IMG/VR virus record: IMGVR_UViG_3300018044_000001
Coordinates: 24,573 to 88,572 of that record
Strand: one strand, 5' to 3'
From: a virus
DNA: 64,000 bases
Shown here: piece after piece, positions 1 through 9,055 of the stretch
How positions within the stretch are numbered: position 1 is the first letter of the stretch
Layout of the letters: each line of letters opens with the position of its first letter
Translations under genes and position numbers: made by a program
The notes under the pieces: model-generated
The model's database searches: none
What the model was told of the DNA's origin: nothing
The model's input: only the letters and a program-made list of their open reading frames with translations

Positions 1-83
1 TCTGCTGCGATCTTCACGAAGGCCGTCGATGCGGCATCCAATGCCGTGCGGTCAGACTGGACCTGTGCTTGTGGCGTCGTCAT
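1..83 (-). CDS. N-terminal fragment of an unidentified small protein, cut by the window edge
   Basis: Only the first 27 codons are visible, reading MTTPQAQVQSDRT and so on. The ATG at 81-83 overlaps the TGA of the preceding gene in an ATGA overlap, and AAGGAA lies upstream as a ribosome site. It is the next gene of the late operon after two papain-like hydrolases, so a lysis or tail-tip role is possible, but nothing in the fragment identifies it. Confidence 0.6.
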   Translation of the reverse strand, partial: MTTPQAQVQSDRTALDAASTAFVKIAA

Positions 84-643
84 AGTTCCTTGCTTTCGGG
101 TGGAGTTGCATTGAGAATGCGAGCGAGATCAGCGGGCATACAAATGACCGTCGCCACATCTGCTACCAAACCAACGGGTATCCATGCCTCGCACGCGTAG
201 GCAGAACAAATCAAGTGATTCCCGTCACCGAGTACGAGCCGCGTGTGAAAGATTGAGTTCAGTGTCTCCGCAAATATGGTCAGAAACCCATACTTGACGC
301 CGAGCTTGGTTCGCACGTAGTTGAGCGTCACGGCGATTTGATCGCCCATCACGAGGGGAGATACGACCGCATACAGCAGGTGTTTGTAATCCGCGATGGC
401 CGTCAACACGATCCCGTGCGGTCCGGCCTCGGCGATGGTTTCGTTGTCTACGAAGATGGCGGCATGGTTGGCCCACGCGTAGGCGCGGTCCGTCCTGCGC
501 AACCACTCGCCGAAGCGAATGGCGCGCGGGATGAAGCCGCTTTTCTTGAGCAGCAACATGTCGCCGGGTTGCGCGTCGGTACACGCAACGTTCTCGGGGA
601 ACCAGCGTATCGTGTGCAGTGGTACGCAGACCAAACTAGTCAC
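80..643 (-). CDS. permuted NlpC/P60-type (YiiX-like) cysteine hydrolase
   Basis: 187 residues with the pattern of the circularly permuted NlpC/P60 papain-like fold. After an N-terminal strand and the GDMLLL motif comes the histidine in WANHAAIFV (about residue 63), then EAG and KYGFL, and a late cysteine in LICSAYACEAW (about 148). Family members hydrolyse amide or ester bonds, often in cell-wall peptides or lipids. It overlaps both neighbours by four bases, so it is translationally coupled. Being last of the tail-tip genes next to another papain-like protein, it may act on the cell wall during entry or lysis; that role is inference. Confidence 0.65.
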   Translation of the reverse strand: MTSLVCVPLHTIRWFPENVACTDAQPGDMLLLKKSGFIPRAIRFGEWLRRTDRAYAWANHAAIFVDNETIAEAGPHGIVLTAIADYKHLLYAVVSPLVMGDQIAVTLNYVRTKLGVKYGFLTIFAETLNSIFHTRLVLGDGNHLICSAYACEAWIPVGLVADVATVICMPADLARILNATPPESKEL

Positions 644-1461
644 AGTTGCTTGATGTCGGCTTCAAGTGCCGCAATCTTTAGACTGGTCGGTCCTTTGCCT
701 GCCTTGATTGCTTGGTCGCTTACGCACGCGTAGGCTTCATCGAGGTAGTTCGATAGAAACTCTTCGGTCACGCCAATGAGTGCACCCCACGTAACTGCCC
801 AGAACATCTTGGTTGGCGAGTCATACCCAGTAAGCAACACGTCATGTCCACCGAGAATCTGTGAACCCGGCACGTACGTCCACGTGTGCGGGAACTGGTC
901 CTCAGCAGACTGTGGCAACTGGACGCCAACGTTCGCAGATCCACACAGGTAGATGGCGTTCTTAACATCATCGAGATTGGTATAGTCGACAGGTGCATAC
1001 GCGCCGAGCTTGATGCCGTTGAATGCCGTCTTCGTCCACGTTGTGAACGCGGTGCTGATCTCAAGGCCGGTGTCGTACTGGTCAGGGTTGGTGAACAGTT
1101 GCTCGGGCGTGCAACCGGCTAGTTTGCAGTACACCTCTACGTCTGTATTCGATGACCATGCTGCGTCTTGTGGACCATGCGAGCCGAAGTTATAGTTGTT
1201 GCTCAACGTGAAGTGGTCGAACCCGCCACCTACGACGCAATCGCCACAGCCACCCCAACCAGGAGGCACACCAGGAAGCGTCACGGTCGGATCTGGACCG
1301 TTCGCGGCCATGCCCCAAGGAACCGTGACCCTGGCGCCGTAGTGCGCGTGCGGCGGTGGCGCGGGTAGTGCCTCCTCAAAGTACGTCTTGAAATCTGGCA
1401 GGTCGGGTCGCTTTGCTGCGAGCTTGCCGAGCAAACCGTGGGCCGTGCTAGGTACAGTCAT
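640..1461 (-). CDS. papain-like (C1/C39-type) cysteine peptidase-like phage protein
   Basis: 273 residues. A candidate catalytic cysteine lies in WGGCGDCVVGG (about residue 73), and a candidate histidine in LGGHDVLLTGYD (about 205), followed by a W-G motif where papain folds carry the Asn/Asp. The C terminus is a short helix ending in ADIKQL. The start has AAGGAGAG seven bases upstream. A GAAAG-N6-CTTTC site lies 18 bases upstream of the start. The residue pattern supports the fold; substrate unknown. It could process virion proteins or cut peptidoglycan cross-links. Confidence 0.55.
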   Translation of the reverse strand: MTVPSTAHGLLGKLAAKRPDLPDFKTYFEEALPAPPPHAHYGARVTVPWGMAANGPDPTVTLPGVPPGWGGCGDCVVGGGFDHFTLSNNYNFGSHGPQDAAWSSNTDVEVYCKLAGCTPEQLFTNPDQYDTGLEISTAFTTWTKTAFNGIKLGAYAPVDYTNLDDVKNAIYLCGSANVGVQLPQSAEDQFPHTWTYVPGSQILGGHDVLLTGYDSPTKMFWAVTWGALIGVTEEFLSNYLDEAYACVSDQAIKAGKGPTSLKIAALEADIKQL

Positions 1462-1479
1462 TTCTCTCCTTGGTTGTGT

Positions 1480-1495
1480 GAAAGTCCATGCTTTC
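1480..1495. promoter_or_regulatory. GAAAG-N6-CTTTC site 1 (spacer TCCATG)
   Basis: Dyad in the 43-base gap between the propeller protein gene and the papain-like gene, upstream of a good ribosome site. It is the only copy inside the late structural operon. Confidence 0.5.
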
Positions 1496-1504
1496 TACTG
1501 CGGA

Positions 1505-2485
1505 TTAAATCGCTAGGCCAGCAACAGCAGCGGGAAACGTAATGGTGTAGTCAATCACGCCGGTTGACAGGTTGATGCGCTGTGCCGTTGATCCAATGCC
1601 GACCCATGCATGATCGCCGTCAGGGTCAAGACAAATACCGCCCGATAGTCCGCTGACGGGCCAATATGCACCAGCGACATTGCTCGTTGTCGTAGCTGCG
1701 ATATACCCGTCGATAGTATCGCAATACCAGATCGTTCCGTTGTCGGCCGTGAGTGCTAGCCATGATGCGTTTATGGTGGAAAGATACTCGCTGATCGTGT
1801 AGGAATTGCTCTCTATCTGGGCCTGTGTCACGACATAGATGAAGCCAGTGCGAAGGTCTGATACGTAGACAGTATTGCCGCCACCCTTCACGACAAGGAG
1901 TCCACAGAAAGCCCCTGTGCCACCACCCGGAACCACAACGCTTCCAAAGGCTTCATATGCATACCCGACCATCACCGCGGACTTGTGGCTCGGGGCGTCT
2001 GTTACACCGCCCGTCCCGGCAGAGGAGTAGGAGTGAGGAAGTTCGTAGTCCCCCGTCGCCCAGTCGTATTGTCCCGCCTGGCCCCCGGCAGAAAAGCTCC
2101 AACCCCCGAACGAGTTGTAGTAGACGGTCCCATAAGGCCCTGGGTTCGGGCCACCGATGAAGCTGGGCCAACCCGTAAGGGATTCGCCCGAGACCCCGAC
2201 CCAGACGACCCCCCACGAGACGATGTGCGGTCTCGTCTGGCCCTCGATGTAGGTCGCGTAGACGACGCAGGTCACGGCCACAATGTCGCCGCTGGGTGAA
2301 AGTTGCACGTTGGATGGCGTCGTGTTCGGTGCGTAAAAATCGAAGACAGGACTGAGTGTTGGCAAATAGTCACCAGGAGGAAACAGGTAGTCTTGAAGAC
2401 TGATCGCAGTACCCGTCACAAGCGAACTCGTATTAGCGGGTTGAATCGTACCCAAACTCGGGATTGCAGCCCAAAGAATGCCCAT
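1505..2485 (-). CDS. beta-propeller-like minor tail or tail-tip protein
   Basis: 326 residues made of repeated blade-like segments that carry short strand-turn-strand units such as GTIWYCDTIDGYIAATT, GNTVYVSDLRTGFIYVV and GDHAWVGIGSTAQRI. This is the pattern of a WD40/YVTN-like propeller. No signal peptide or transmembrane segment is seen. It starts in a TAATG overlap with the gene upstream and lies downstream of the LamG-bearing tail protein, so a virion surface or receptor-contact role is likely by position. The exact family is not certain. Confidence 0.5.
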   Translation of the reverse strand: MGILWAAIPSLGTIQPANTSSLVTGTAISLQDYLFPPGDYLPTLSPVFDFYAPNTTPSNVQLSPSGDIVAVTCVVYATYIEGQTRPHIVSWGVVWVGVSGESLTGWPSFIGGPNPGPYGTVYYNSFGGWSFSAGGQAGQYDWATGDYELPHSYSSAGTGGVTDAPSHKSAVMVGYAYEAFGSVVVPGGGTGAFCGLLVVKGGGNTVYVSDLRTGFIYVVTQAQIESNSYTISEYLSTINASWLALTADNGTIWYCDTIDGYIAATTTSNVAGAYWPVSGLSGGICLDPDGDHAWVGIGSTAQRINLSTGVIDYTITFPAAVAGLAI

Positions 2486-2937
2486 TAGAACGCGTGGATG
2501 AACCAGGTCAAGTTGGCTGCACTTGACCCACCGTACACGTCAACCGAAACCTGGAAGTAATCAGTCAATGTACCGGGAATGGTCCATGCCCCTGTGCCTG
2601 GACATTGCGCTAACGCTTGAGTCAACCCTGACGGAATCGTGATCGTTGTGAACTCCGTTCCGTTCAGCCAGAAACCAAGCGTCATGTCATTACTACTTGA
2701 ATCTGCCGTACCAAGCACTCCAGATACGGCGTACACATACCCGCTGTAATTGCGGGGCAAATGATACGAGACGCCAGGACCGAGAAGAGCGACCGCGCCT
2801 GGATAACTGAAGCCCATGTACACGGCAATAGGGCCAGGCGGGTTGTTAGTAATGTTGGTGAAGCCAGATGCCGTGCGCGGTCCAAGTGCACGCAGACTAG
2901 GCGGGTATGGTGGAGCGGGGTTTAGTTGGTCAGTCAT
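2485..2937 (-). CDS. minor tail protein, beta-rich, unidentified
   Basis: About 150 residues from the ATG at 2937, chosen because it forms an ATGA overlap with the preceding gene; a longer frame upstream exists but lacks this coupling. The protein opens with a proline-rich MTDQLNPAPPYPPS segment and continues as beta-rich sequence with GFSYPGAVALLGPG and a C-terminal FQVSVDVYGGSSAANLTWF strand pair. It resembles small tail-tip accessory domains. No motif gives a specific function. Confidence 0.5.
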   Translation of the reverse strand: MTDQLNPAPPYPPSLRALGPRTASGFTNITNNPPGPIAVYMGFSYPGAVALLGPGVSYHLPRNYSGYVYAVSGVLGTADSSSNDMTLGFWLNGTEFTTITIPSGLTQALAQCPGTGAWTIPGTLTDYFQVSVDVYGGSSAANLTWFIHAF

Positions 2938-4895
2938 AATGAGTTCAGTAGTTCGTAGGGACTGAGCACGTAGTTCGTGACCCACTTATCTGGCATCGTG
3001 ACGGTATGCCCAATAGCCTCAATGACGTTATCCTGTGCAAACACAGCGGTATGTGGCAGTCCCGTACCTGGTGCGTTAGCCCTGACGAAATGCACGACAT
3101 CCCACAGTCCCAGGCCGAGCATGTACGGCAGGTTCGCTCCACCATTGGCTGTGGATGCAAGATCAACACTCATCACGCGGACCTGCGATGCTTTGTAGCG
3201 TTGCAGCAGCCACGCCGCCAAGTCGGCCGACGCCTGATCTGGATTGTCTCCCGCTGCTGTCGCGAACAGAAGACCGGTCAAACCACCCGTAGGACCGACA
3301 CGTTGACCGAATTGTACAACACCGCCTGGATCAGCAGCAACCTGTGGATTGCCATTCTGTCTCGTCACGCTGATGATCGGCCACACGTCCTCATCATCGC
3401 GGACGATCTGTGGCTTGGGTTCATAGTTGCAGTTGATCACTCCGTCAACAGATGCGGCAGCCATATCAGTGAAGGCAACTACCGGACTAGGGTTGGATAT
3501 GATGTAGTCACGATCGTAGAAGGTCACCCTGCCTGTCGGACTGACGAACAGCAACCCGTCTTCTGTTTGTTGGATGGATGTCATGTAACTGAACGCGCTG
3601 GTCCCAGTAACGGGGCTTGTCTCTGGTTGCAGGTCCACACAAGACACGGATGCAGGCAACGATGGGGGCAACAGTGACGGATCAGTGACACCAGCGACCG
3701 TCAGACAGTCCACGATGCGCGCGTACGATGTCTCGATCTTGGAGAAATATGACCCGGCGTTGTAGTGACCCGTAATGTCGGGACGCACAGAATAGACGGC
3801 CATCTGACCAAGCAGGCCGGGATAGCTGGGCTGCCAATACGCAGACGCCGTAGTGTTGTTGTAGTAGCCACCGAAGACCACGCTGGCGGCAATCTCGGTG
3901 ATGCCAGGCCCGACACTGGCCGCATCGCAATAGATACCGAACTCACCCGCGACAATGTGATGCCACTTGCCGTCATTGAACGTACACGGCGCACCCACGC
4001 TGGCGGTGACGACGCTGCCTGACATCGTTTGCCAGATCAGTTGTGGTGTTGCAAAGTCAGCGACCAACGCGGCCGAAGTATCCATCGCTTCGTAGATGTA
4101 CGCGTGCTGATCGCGGTTCATACCGGTTGCCTTAGCAGGCACCTGCGTCCAGAACTCAAGCGCGTTATTTGTGCCACCTAAGTCGCACCAGAAATATCCC
4201 TGCGGGTTAGGCGAAGATGACCCGTCGCCAAGGGATACAGCGGTTGACGTGTCATAAAGGATCGGACCCTGATACCCGTAGCCAACGTTATCGGGCATAC
4301 CAGGGGTCAGTCCGTAGTCATCGGCGAGCAGTGTGTGCTCGTTGCCAGAATAGTCCTTGGTCCACTCTGGCCCTAATATCCAGTACGCTGCCGGAGAGTC
4401 ATAGAGCACGGCGTTTTCATACAGGCCGTTTGCCGTTGATTCGCCACCCAACGAGTTAGCGCATCCTGACGAGTTGAGCGATACCTGTGCCAACCATCCC
4501 AACAGGTCGGTAGCCTGTAGCGTCACATCACTGTTAACAGCATCAGGATCAATCTCATTGACAGAGTTGATATATCCGTAGAAGATCGGGTATGTCACGC
4601 TGTGCCACGTCGCCGTGATCTTGATGGGCACCATCGGTACAAGCGGATACGGGAACGTCGCGTCCGTGATCGGAGAGGCGTTGTACGGTGTCCACGGCGC
4701 AAACGTCGCTGTGCGGTTGGTCAGTGTCATCGTCAGTGTCGTCGCTTGGATCTGGTCCAACTCATGCTGACGACCAGCCTTGGTGTTGAACGACTGGACG
4801 TATTCCGAGATGTCGAGCCATTCGGCGACATCATCGAACAGGAGCGTGTATGTTAGCGGTATTTCAACCGCAATGGTCGGCATCTGGAGACTCAT
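2934..4895 (-). CDS. minor tail protein with an internal LamG-like domain
   Basis: 653 residues. The N-terminal 130 residues (VAEWLDISEYVQSF, ITATWHS, FYGYINSVNEIDPD) look like a distal-tail/baseplate domain. Residues about 165-375 look like a concanavalin/LamG sandwich: AAYWILGPEW, an EFWTQVPA strand, the KWHHIVAG strand and a closing GQMAVYSVRPD. The C-terminal part returns to baseplate-type sequence (EDGLLFVSPTGRVTFYDRDY). This arrangement is common for actinophage minor tail proteins directly after the tape measure, and the LamG insert suggests carbohydrate binding at the cell surface. Confidence 0.7.
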   Translation of the reverse strand: MSLQMPTIAVEIPLTYTLLFDDVAEWLDISEYVQSFNTKAGRQHELDQIQATTLTMTLTNRTATFAPWTPYNASPITDATFPYPLVPMVPIKITATWHSVTYPIFYGYINSVNEIDPDAVNSDVTLQATDLLGWLAQVSLNSSGCANSLGGESTANGLYENAVLYDSPAAYWILGPEWTKDYSGNEHTLLADDYGLTPGMPDNVGYGYQGPILYDTSTAVSLGDGSSSPNPQGYFWCDLGGTNNALEFWTQVPAKATGMNRDQHAYIYEAMDTSAALVADFATPQLIWQTMSGSVVTASVGAPCTFNDGKWHHIVAGEFGIYCDAASVGPGITEIAASVVFGGYYNNTTASAYWQPSYPGLLGQMAVYSVRPDITGHYNAGSYFSKIETSYARIVDCLTVAGVTDPSLLPPSLPASVSCVDLQPETSPVTGTSAFSYMTSIQQTEDGLLFVSPTGRVTFYDRDYIISNPSPVVAFTDMAAASVDGVINCNYEPKPQIVRDDEDVWPIISVTRQNGNPQVAADPGGVVQFGQRVGPTGGLTGLLFATAAGDNPDQASADLAAWLLQRYKASQVRVMSVDLASTANGGANLPYMLGLGLWDVVHFVRANAPGTGLPHTAVFAQDNVIEAIGHTVTMPDKWVTNYVLSPYELLNSL

Positions 4896-4921
4896 GACAC
4901 ACCCCCTTTATTCACGGGTGA

Positions 4922-7900
4922 TTATGTCCAGCCACTAGCGAACTGACCCCACGCGTTGCCGCGGCTACGCATGAGCTGCAAGATGTCAGTCTGGACCATG
5001 AGAGCGATCTGGCGCGGGTCTTGGTTGCTGTTGATCTCAATGTGGATATCGCCAAAAGTGACGTTGCCGCCGCCAGTGCTTGTAGTGGCAGCGACAGATG
5101 GGATACCAGTCGTGATGTTGCCTCTGGCCATTGCCTGTTGTGTCTGCTGGGGATTCAGGACAAGTTCAGGACCAGACTCACCTATCAACGCGAAGGATGG
5201 ACGAGTCACCAGACCACCACCAGCAACGTGCAAGAAATTTTCCAGCCCATGCACGACGCCGCCAGCAAGACCCGCCGCTCCAGCAATGGCACCGCCACCA
5301 GGAATGTGCGAGATGATCTCATGCCAAATCTTGGAACCGATGTCGCCCAACGCGCTGATGATGCGACCAGGAAGTGCCTTAAAGAAGTTCACGATCGGGT
5401 CCAGTACGTGTGTCTCGATCCAGGTGCCTGAAGTCTCAAGTGCACCCCAAATCGTTGACACGATATTGCCCATGCCGCTGACGATGCGACCAGGGAGTGC
5501 AGTGAAGAAGTTGACGACCGGTGCGATTACGTTGGTGTCAACCCATGTCGCAGATGTCTTGAGTCCACCCCAAATGATCGAAGCAATGTCACCCAAACCA
5601 GACAGGATGCGACCGGGTAGGCCGGTGAAGAACGAGACGACGGGGGTCAGGACGTTTGCATTGATCCATGAGGCCGAGGACTTCAGCGCGCCCCATATTG
5701 TCGATACGACGTTGCCAAATGCGGACGAGATACGACCAGGGAGTGCAGTGAAAAAGTCCACGATACCATCAACGACACGCTTGATATCGGGCAAGATATC
5801 ACCAAAATGCGAGCTGACCCACTCTACGATGTCTTCAAAGAAATGGATGATCTGCTTGTGGAACATGATAAACAGGGCCAAGGCTGGCGAAATAGGAGCT
5901 AGCAGAATCTCTGCAAGCAACTCCCAGTGCTTCTTGATCCAACCGACTACGGCGTCAAAGGCGCGCTCGATTGGCTGGATAAAGTCGTTGTCTATGGCGT
6001 GCCAAGCGTCTTCGAATGGCGCGGCGATATCATGACCTATCCTCTTGAAGAAGTCTTCAATGGCCGACCAATGCTTGATGATCAGTGTTGCCCCGGCAGC
6101 GAGTGCCAACACTGCCGTTGTCACAGGGAAGAACGCCGCAGCGATGGCAACCAGTGCGGCGATCAACAGCGGTTTGTGATCGACCAGAAATGTGAAGACC
6201 TTGCTGATGCCTTTCCATAATAGGTCAAGCGCTGGTTCGACATCTTTCCATACCGACTTTATGGCAGCAGAAATCTGAGGCCAGTCTTTGATGAACCCTT
6301 GAACCACCTTCTCGACTACGCCCAAGAGCTTCCCTAGAACAGGGATCAACTTCTCGCCAAGTGATGTCAGTAGGTCATCGGCCGTCGCCTTCATTGTCTT
6401 GAACTCGACAGAGAGTGTCTGACTCTGAATCGCCGCGCCGCGCTGCGCCGATCCCATCTTGGTGACCGATGCAACAGCCTTGTCGTAAGCACCAGCACCG
6501 CTCTGTATGGTGGTAACAAGCTTGCCTGCTCCCGAACCAAGGCCACGTGCTGTCAACTCCGCGGTAGCCTGCGCAGTGGACATGCCCGCAATCTTGTCGT
6601 GCAATTGCCCAATGATGGAGGACGTGCCGATGAACTGGCCCTTGCTGTTCAACACTGTGATGCCAAGTTTCTGGTATGCCTCGTTGGATACTTTGGCGGC
6701 ATCGGCAGAACTCTTGAACTTGCCCCACAACACTGTGTTCTCTACGCTCAGACCCTTGGTAGCATCGGTCACTGCCGTGGTGCTCATCGTGCCCTTTTGA
6801 TATTCGGCGGCAAGCGCACGGAGGCTCGGCGGCAAGTTCTGCAACGTGACATTCATTGCGATCTGAGTCTTTTGTGCCTCAGATGCAGGCTTTAACAGGG
6901 CCGTAAAGGTCGTCGTCAGTGCACTCATGGCTTGACGACCCGACTCACCGTGGTTTGTCAAGTCGACCATCAAACCGGCAAGATCGCCAATCGGCGGTGC
7001 CATGGCACCAATGCGAGTCTTGGCGCGTATCATGGCCGAACTGAGCGAGTCAACGCCTTGTCCTGTCGCGTTGGACGCGTTGAACAGGATGTTCGAAACA
7101 CCAGCGGCGTCCTTTGCACCCATGCTGAATGCCTGCAAAGTCTTGGCGACCGTTGACGTTGCATCACTCAAGCTGATCTGCTTGGCCGTGGCGAGATCGG
7201 CAGCGGCGTTCATCACCTGCGTGGCCTGTGCCGTCGTCAGCACGCTGCCCTGTACGGACTCCAACTGGCCAGCAACACCAGCATATGCTTGGGCCATTTC
7301 CTTGCCGCTGAACTCAGACTTGCCAGCAGTGTCGAGAAAAGCGTTGCCGATAGCAGTGGCATTCTTGATGGACTCACCAGCGGCTACGGCAATCGCAGCG
7401 TTGGCGGATTGCATCTGGTCGCCAAAGTGGAGGGCAAGTGCACCAGTGCCAACTATGCCCGCGCCGAGTGCACCCCACCCACCGAGCAGCGCGTTGGGTA
7501 CGCCCATGTTGCCGAGCATCTTCTTGATGCCACCACTGCTCTTTTCGGCACTACTGCCGACCTTCTCGGCCTTGGTGCCAATCTTCTCTACGTCAGCACC
7601 CGTCTTCTCTGCTACGGTACTGACACCACCGAGAGATCCGCCAATGCCCGCCGCAGCCACCGCAACATCATCACGGGCACCAGTAGCGGCAATGCCGACG
7701 CCACCAATAGCGCCGCCAATGTCTGATGCTGCACCTGCAACGGTGTCACTGGCCGTGCTGGCAGCGATACCAATGCCACCAACGGATTCAGCGGCGATAC
7801 CCGCCGCGCCTGCAACGTCATCGCTGGCACTACGTGCGGCGACACCAACGCCACCGACTGCGCCAGCAGCGTCCGCAGCGTCAGACTTGATACCGCTCAG

Positions 7901-8053
7901 TCCCGTGCTAGCACCCATCGCGTCAAGTTCGCCAGTGGATGTCTCGGCAGACGCGCCAAGCTCGGCCATTTGTGCCTTGGCTTCGTCCATCTTGGCCGTG
8001 AACTCATCGGTGTTGGCGATCAGCGTTGCAATAACGGGATCAAGTACTGGCAT
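4922..8053 (-). CDS. tail tape measure protein
   Basis: 1043 residues, the longest tail gene. Residues about 45-150 are alanine/glycine-rich tandem repeats with core VGGVGVAA. Residues about 200-540 match the TP901-type tape measure core (KEMAQAYAGVAGQLESVQG, LMVDLTNHGESGRQAMSAL). A hydrophobic stretch near 635-665 (PLLIAALVAIAAAFFPVTTA) is membrane-like. Residues about 770-930 hold four to five copies of a 39-residue repeat with core ALPGRIxSxxGxIxSxIWG. The length of this protein should set tail length. It follows the tail chaperone pair and precedes tail-tip genes, as is usual. Confidence 0.9.
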   Translation of the reverse strand: MPVLDPVIATLIANTDEFTAKMDEAKAQMAELGASAETSTGELDAMGASTGLSGIKSDAADAAGAVGGVGVAARSASDDVAGAAGIAAESVGGIGIAASTASDTVAGAASDIGGAIGGVGIAATGARDDVAVAAAGIGGSLGGVSTVAEKTGADVEKIGTKAEKVGSSAEKSSGGIKKMLGNMGVPNALLGGWGALGAGIVGTGALALHFGDQMQSANAAIAVAAGESIKNATAIGNAFLDTAGKSEFSGKEMAQAYAGVAGQLESVQGSVLTTAQATQVMNAAADLATAKQISLSDATSTVAKTLQAFSMGAKDAAGVSNILFNASNATGQGVDSLSSAMIRAKTRIGAMAPPIGDLAGLMVDLTNHGESGRQAMSALTTTFTALLKPASEAQKTQIAMNVTLQNLPPSLRALAAEYQKGTMSTTAVTDATKGLSVENTVLWGKFKSSADAAKVSNEAYQKLGITVLNSKGQFIGTSSIIGQLHDKIAGMSTAQATAELTARGLGSGAGKLVTTIQSGAGAYDKAVASVTKMGSAQRGAAIQSQTLSVEFKTMKATADDLLTSLGEKLIPVLGKLLGVVEKVVQGFIKDWPQISAAIKSVWKDVEPALDLLWKGISKVFTFLVDHKPLLIAALVAIAAAFFPVTTAVLALAAGATLIIKHWSAIEDFFKRIGHDIAAPFEDAWHAIDNDFIQPIERAFDAVVGWIKKHWELLAEILLAPISPALALFIMFHKQIIHFFEDIVEWVSSHFGDILPDIKRVVDGIVDFFTALPGRISSAFGNVVSTIWGALKSSASWINANVLTPVVSFFTGLPGRILSGLGDIASIIWGGLKTSATWVDTNVIAPVVNFFTALPGRIVSGMGNIVSTIWGALETSGTWIETHVLDPIVNFFKALPGRIISALGDIGSKIWHEIISHIPGGGAIAGAAGLAGGVVHGLENFLHVAGGGLVTRPSFALIGESGPELVLNPQQTQQAMARGNITTGIPSVAATTSTGGGNVTFGDIHIEINSNQDPRQIALMVQTDILQLMRSRGNAWGQFASGWT

Positions 8054-8061
8054 TGTCTCCC

Positions 8062-8693
8062 CTAAATCAACAGGGTCTTGTTGTCTGCTGCTAGTTCGGC
8101 GGCGACTTCGTTGTACACGCCGTGTATCTTGAGCAACAACGTCACTTCGTCATAGGGACGCGCGTCGTACTCGGCAGGGGTAGCGCCAAACAACTTACAA
8201 AATCGGTACATGCGGAATGCCTCTGCTGTCTCTGGTGACAGGGGCGTCAGGAGCGTCTTGCCGGTGAGTGCTAGCTTGAGTCGGTGGAGTTCGCGATAGG
8301 GGCTTTTGGGTCAGGACTGACCTCAAACTCATCCTCGCCAAACTTGATACCAGCAACGGCAGCGACAGTCAGTGGCGTGTAAATGGACATCGGGAGGTTG
8401 TCCACGTCGTCTGCACTCTGAGGCAATGGGCGATCAATCGTCCACGAGACTAGCCTCAGGTGCACGCAGGTGCGCTGGAATAGGTCGATGGTATCCATGT
8501 CGTCGGCAGTGAGATGCGCGGCCTGTGTCCACGTATCGGGGTCGGCAGGATCGAATCCGAATTCCTTGAGGTGCAGCGCGGTGCCAGCAGCGGTCAGTTG
8601 CGACTTGGATAGCAGCTTCATTTCCCTGTTGGTCAGTTCGGACTTTTCCTTCAGGACTGCGGTGCCACCAGGGATGGTGATTTCGGTTGTCAT
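8062..8693 (-). CDS. tail assembly chaperone, long form (G-T fusion by -1 frameshift)
   Basis: The short-form frame has the heptamer C-CCA-AAA in zero frame at 8304-8310. A -1 slip there joins it to an open frame that runs to the TAG at 8062-8064, reading SPYRELHRLKLALTG and ending in AADNKTLLI, about 81 extra residues. The extension has no start codon or ribosome site of its own. Lambda-type tails need both the short and the fused chaperone to load the tape measure, and this pair lies directly before the tape measure gene. The slippery site and the position make this strong; the slip itself is inferred. Confidence 0.8.
8271..8693 (-). CDS. tail assembly chaperone, short form
   Basis: 140 residues from the ATG at 8693, in an ATGA overlap with the gene upstream; the longer open frame upstream of it is shadow. 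Acidic sequence with FGFDPADPDTWTQAAHLTADD and a C-terminal VSPDPKAPIANSTDSS that contains the slippery codons. It corresponds to lambda gpG: it would bind the tape measure protein during tail assembly. The product is the unshifted one, and most ribosomes should make it. Confidence 0.75.
   Translation of the reverse strand: MTTEITIPGGTAVLKEKSELTNREMKLLSKSQLTAAGTALHLKEFGFDPADPDTWTQAAHLTADDMDTIDLFQRTCVHLRLVSWTIDRPLPQSADDVDNLPMSIYTPLTVAAVAGIKFGEDEFEVSPDPKAPIANSTDSS
8304..8310 (-). promoter_or_regulatory. programmed -1 ribosomal frameshift slippery site CCCAAAA
   Basis: Reads C-CCA-AAA in the short-form frame, a canonical X-XXY-YYZ heptamer, 34 bases before the short-form stop. The -1 frame is open on both sides of the site. 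Confidence 0.8.
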
Positions 8694-9022
8694 TGCGCTC
8701 TTGTCTCCTTGCGCTTGTCGTATTGGTATGCTGCTGTATCGACCGCGGCGACGGCTATAAGCCAGTCCACCGCGTCGGGGTCGTTCTTGTCTGTCTCTAG
8801 GAACTGCTCGTGAGTGCAACCAGTGAAGATCTTCCTATACGCGAACTCCCTGAGATACTTGACGGCGGTCTCACAATCGTCCAGTTCCTCGGGTCCGATG
8901 TAGTTGTCGCGTCGTAACGCGGAAAGTCGGCGCAGTTCGGTGTCGGGTGAGCCAGGCGTCTTATCAGGCGCGAAGCTCACCTTTCGACCACTGCGCCGAC
9001 TAAGGATCTGATAGGTTTCCAT
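8690..9022 (-). CDS. small tail-region protein, unidentified
   Basis: 110 residues (METYQILSRRSGRKVSFAP), charged and helical in the second half. It lies between the tail tube gene and the tail chaperone, and overlaps the chaperone start by four bases. Actinophages often have a small protein of this kind here. No motif is recognised. Confidence 0.55.
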   Translation of the reverse strand: METYQILSRRSGRKVSFAPDKTPGSPDTELRRLSALRRDNYIGPEELDDCETAVKYLREFAYRKIFTGCTHEQFLETDKNDPDAVDWLIAVAAVDTAAYQYDKRKETRAQ

Positions 9023-9055
9023 GTGTCCCCTCTTTTGTTTGTGGGATGGTGTAGT

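Noticed and set aside
7002-8132. Long plus-strand frame (376 codons) opposite the tape measure gene
   Set aside because: Pro/Ala/Ser-rich mirror of the repetitive Ala/Gly codons on the minus strand, no ribosome site, and whole tail operon is on the minus strand.
8690-8819. Upstream extension of the tail chaperone frame
   Set aside because: It lies inside the preceding gene and lacks a ribosome site; the ATG at 8693 has the operon-typical ATGA overlap.
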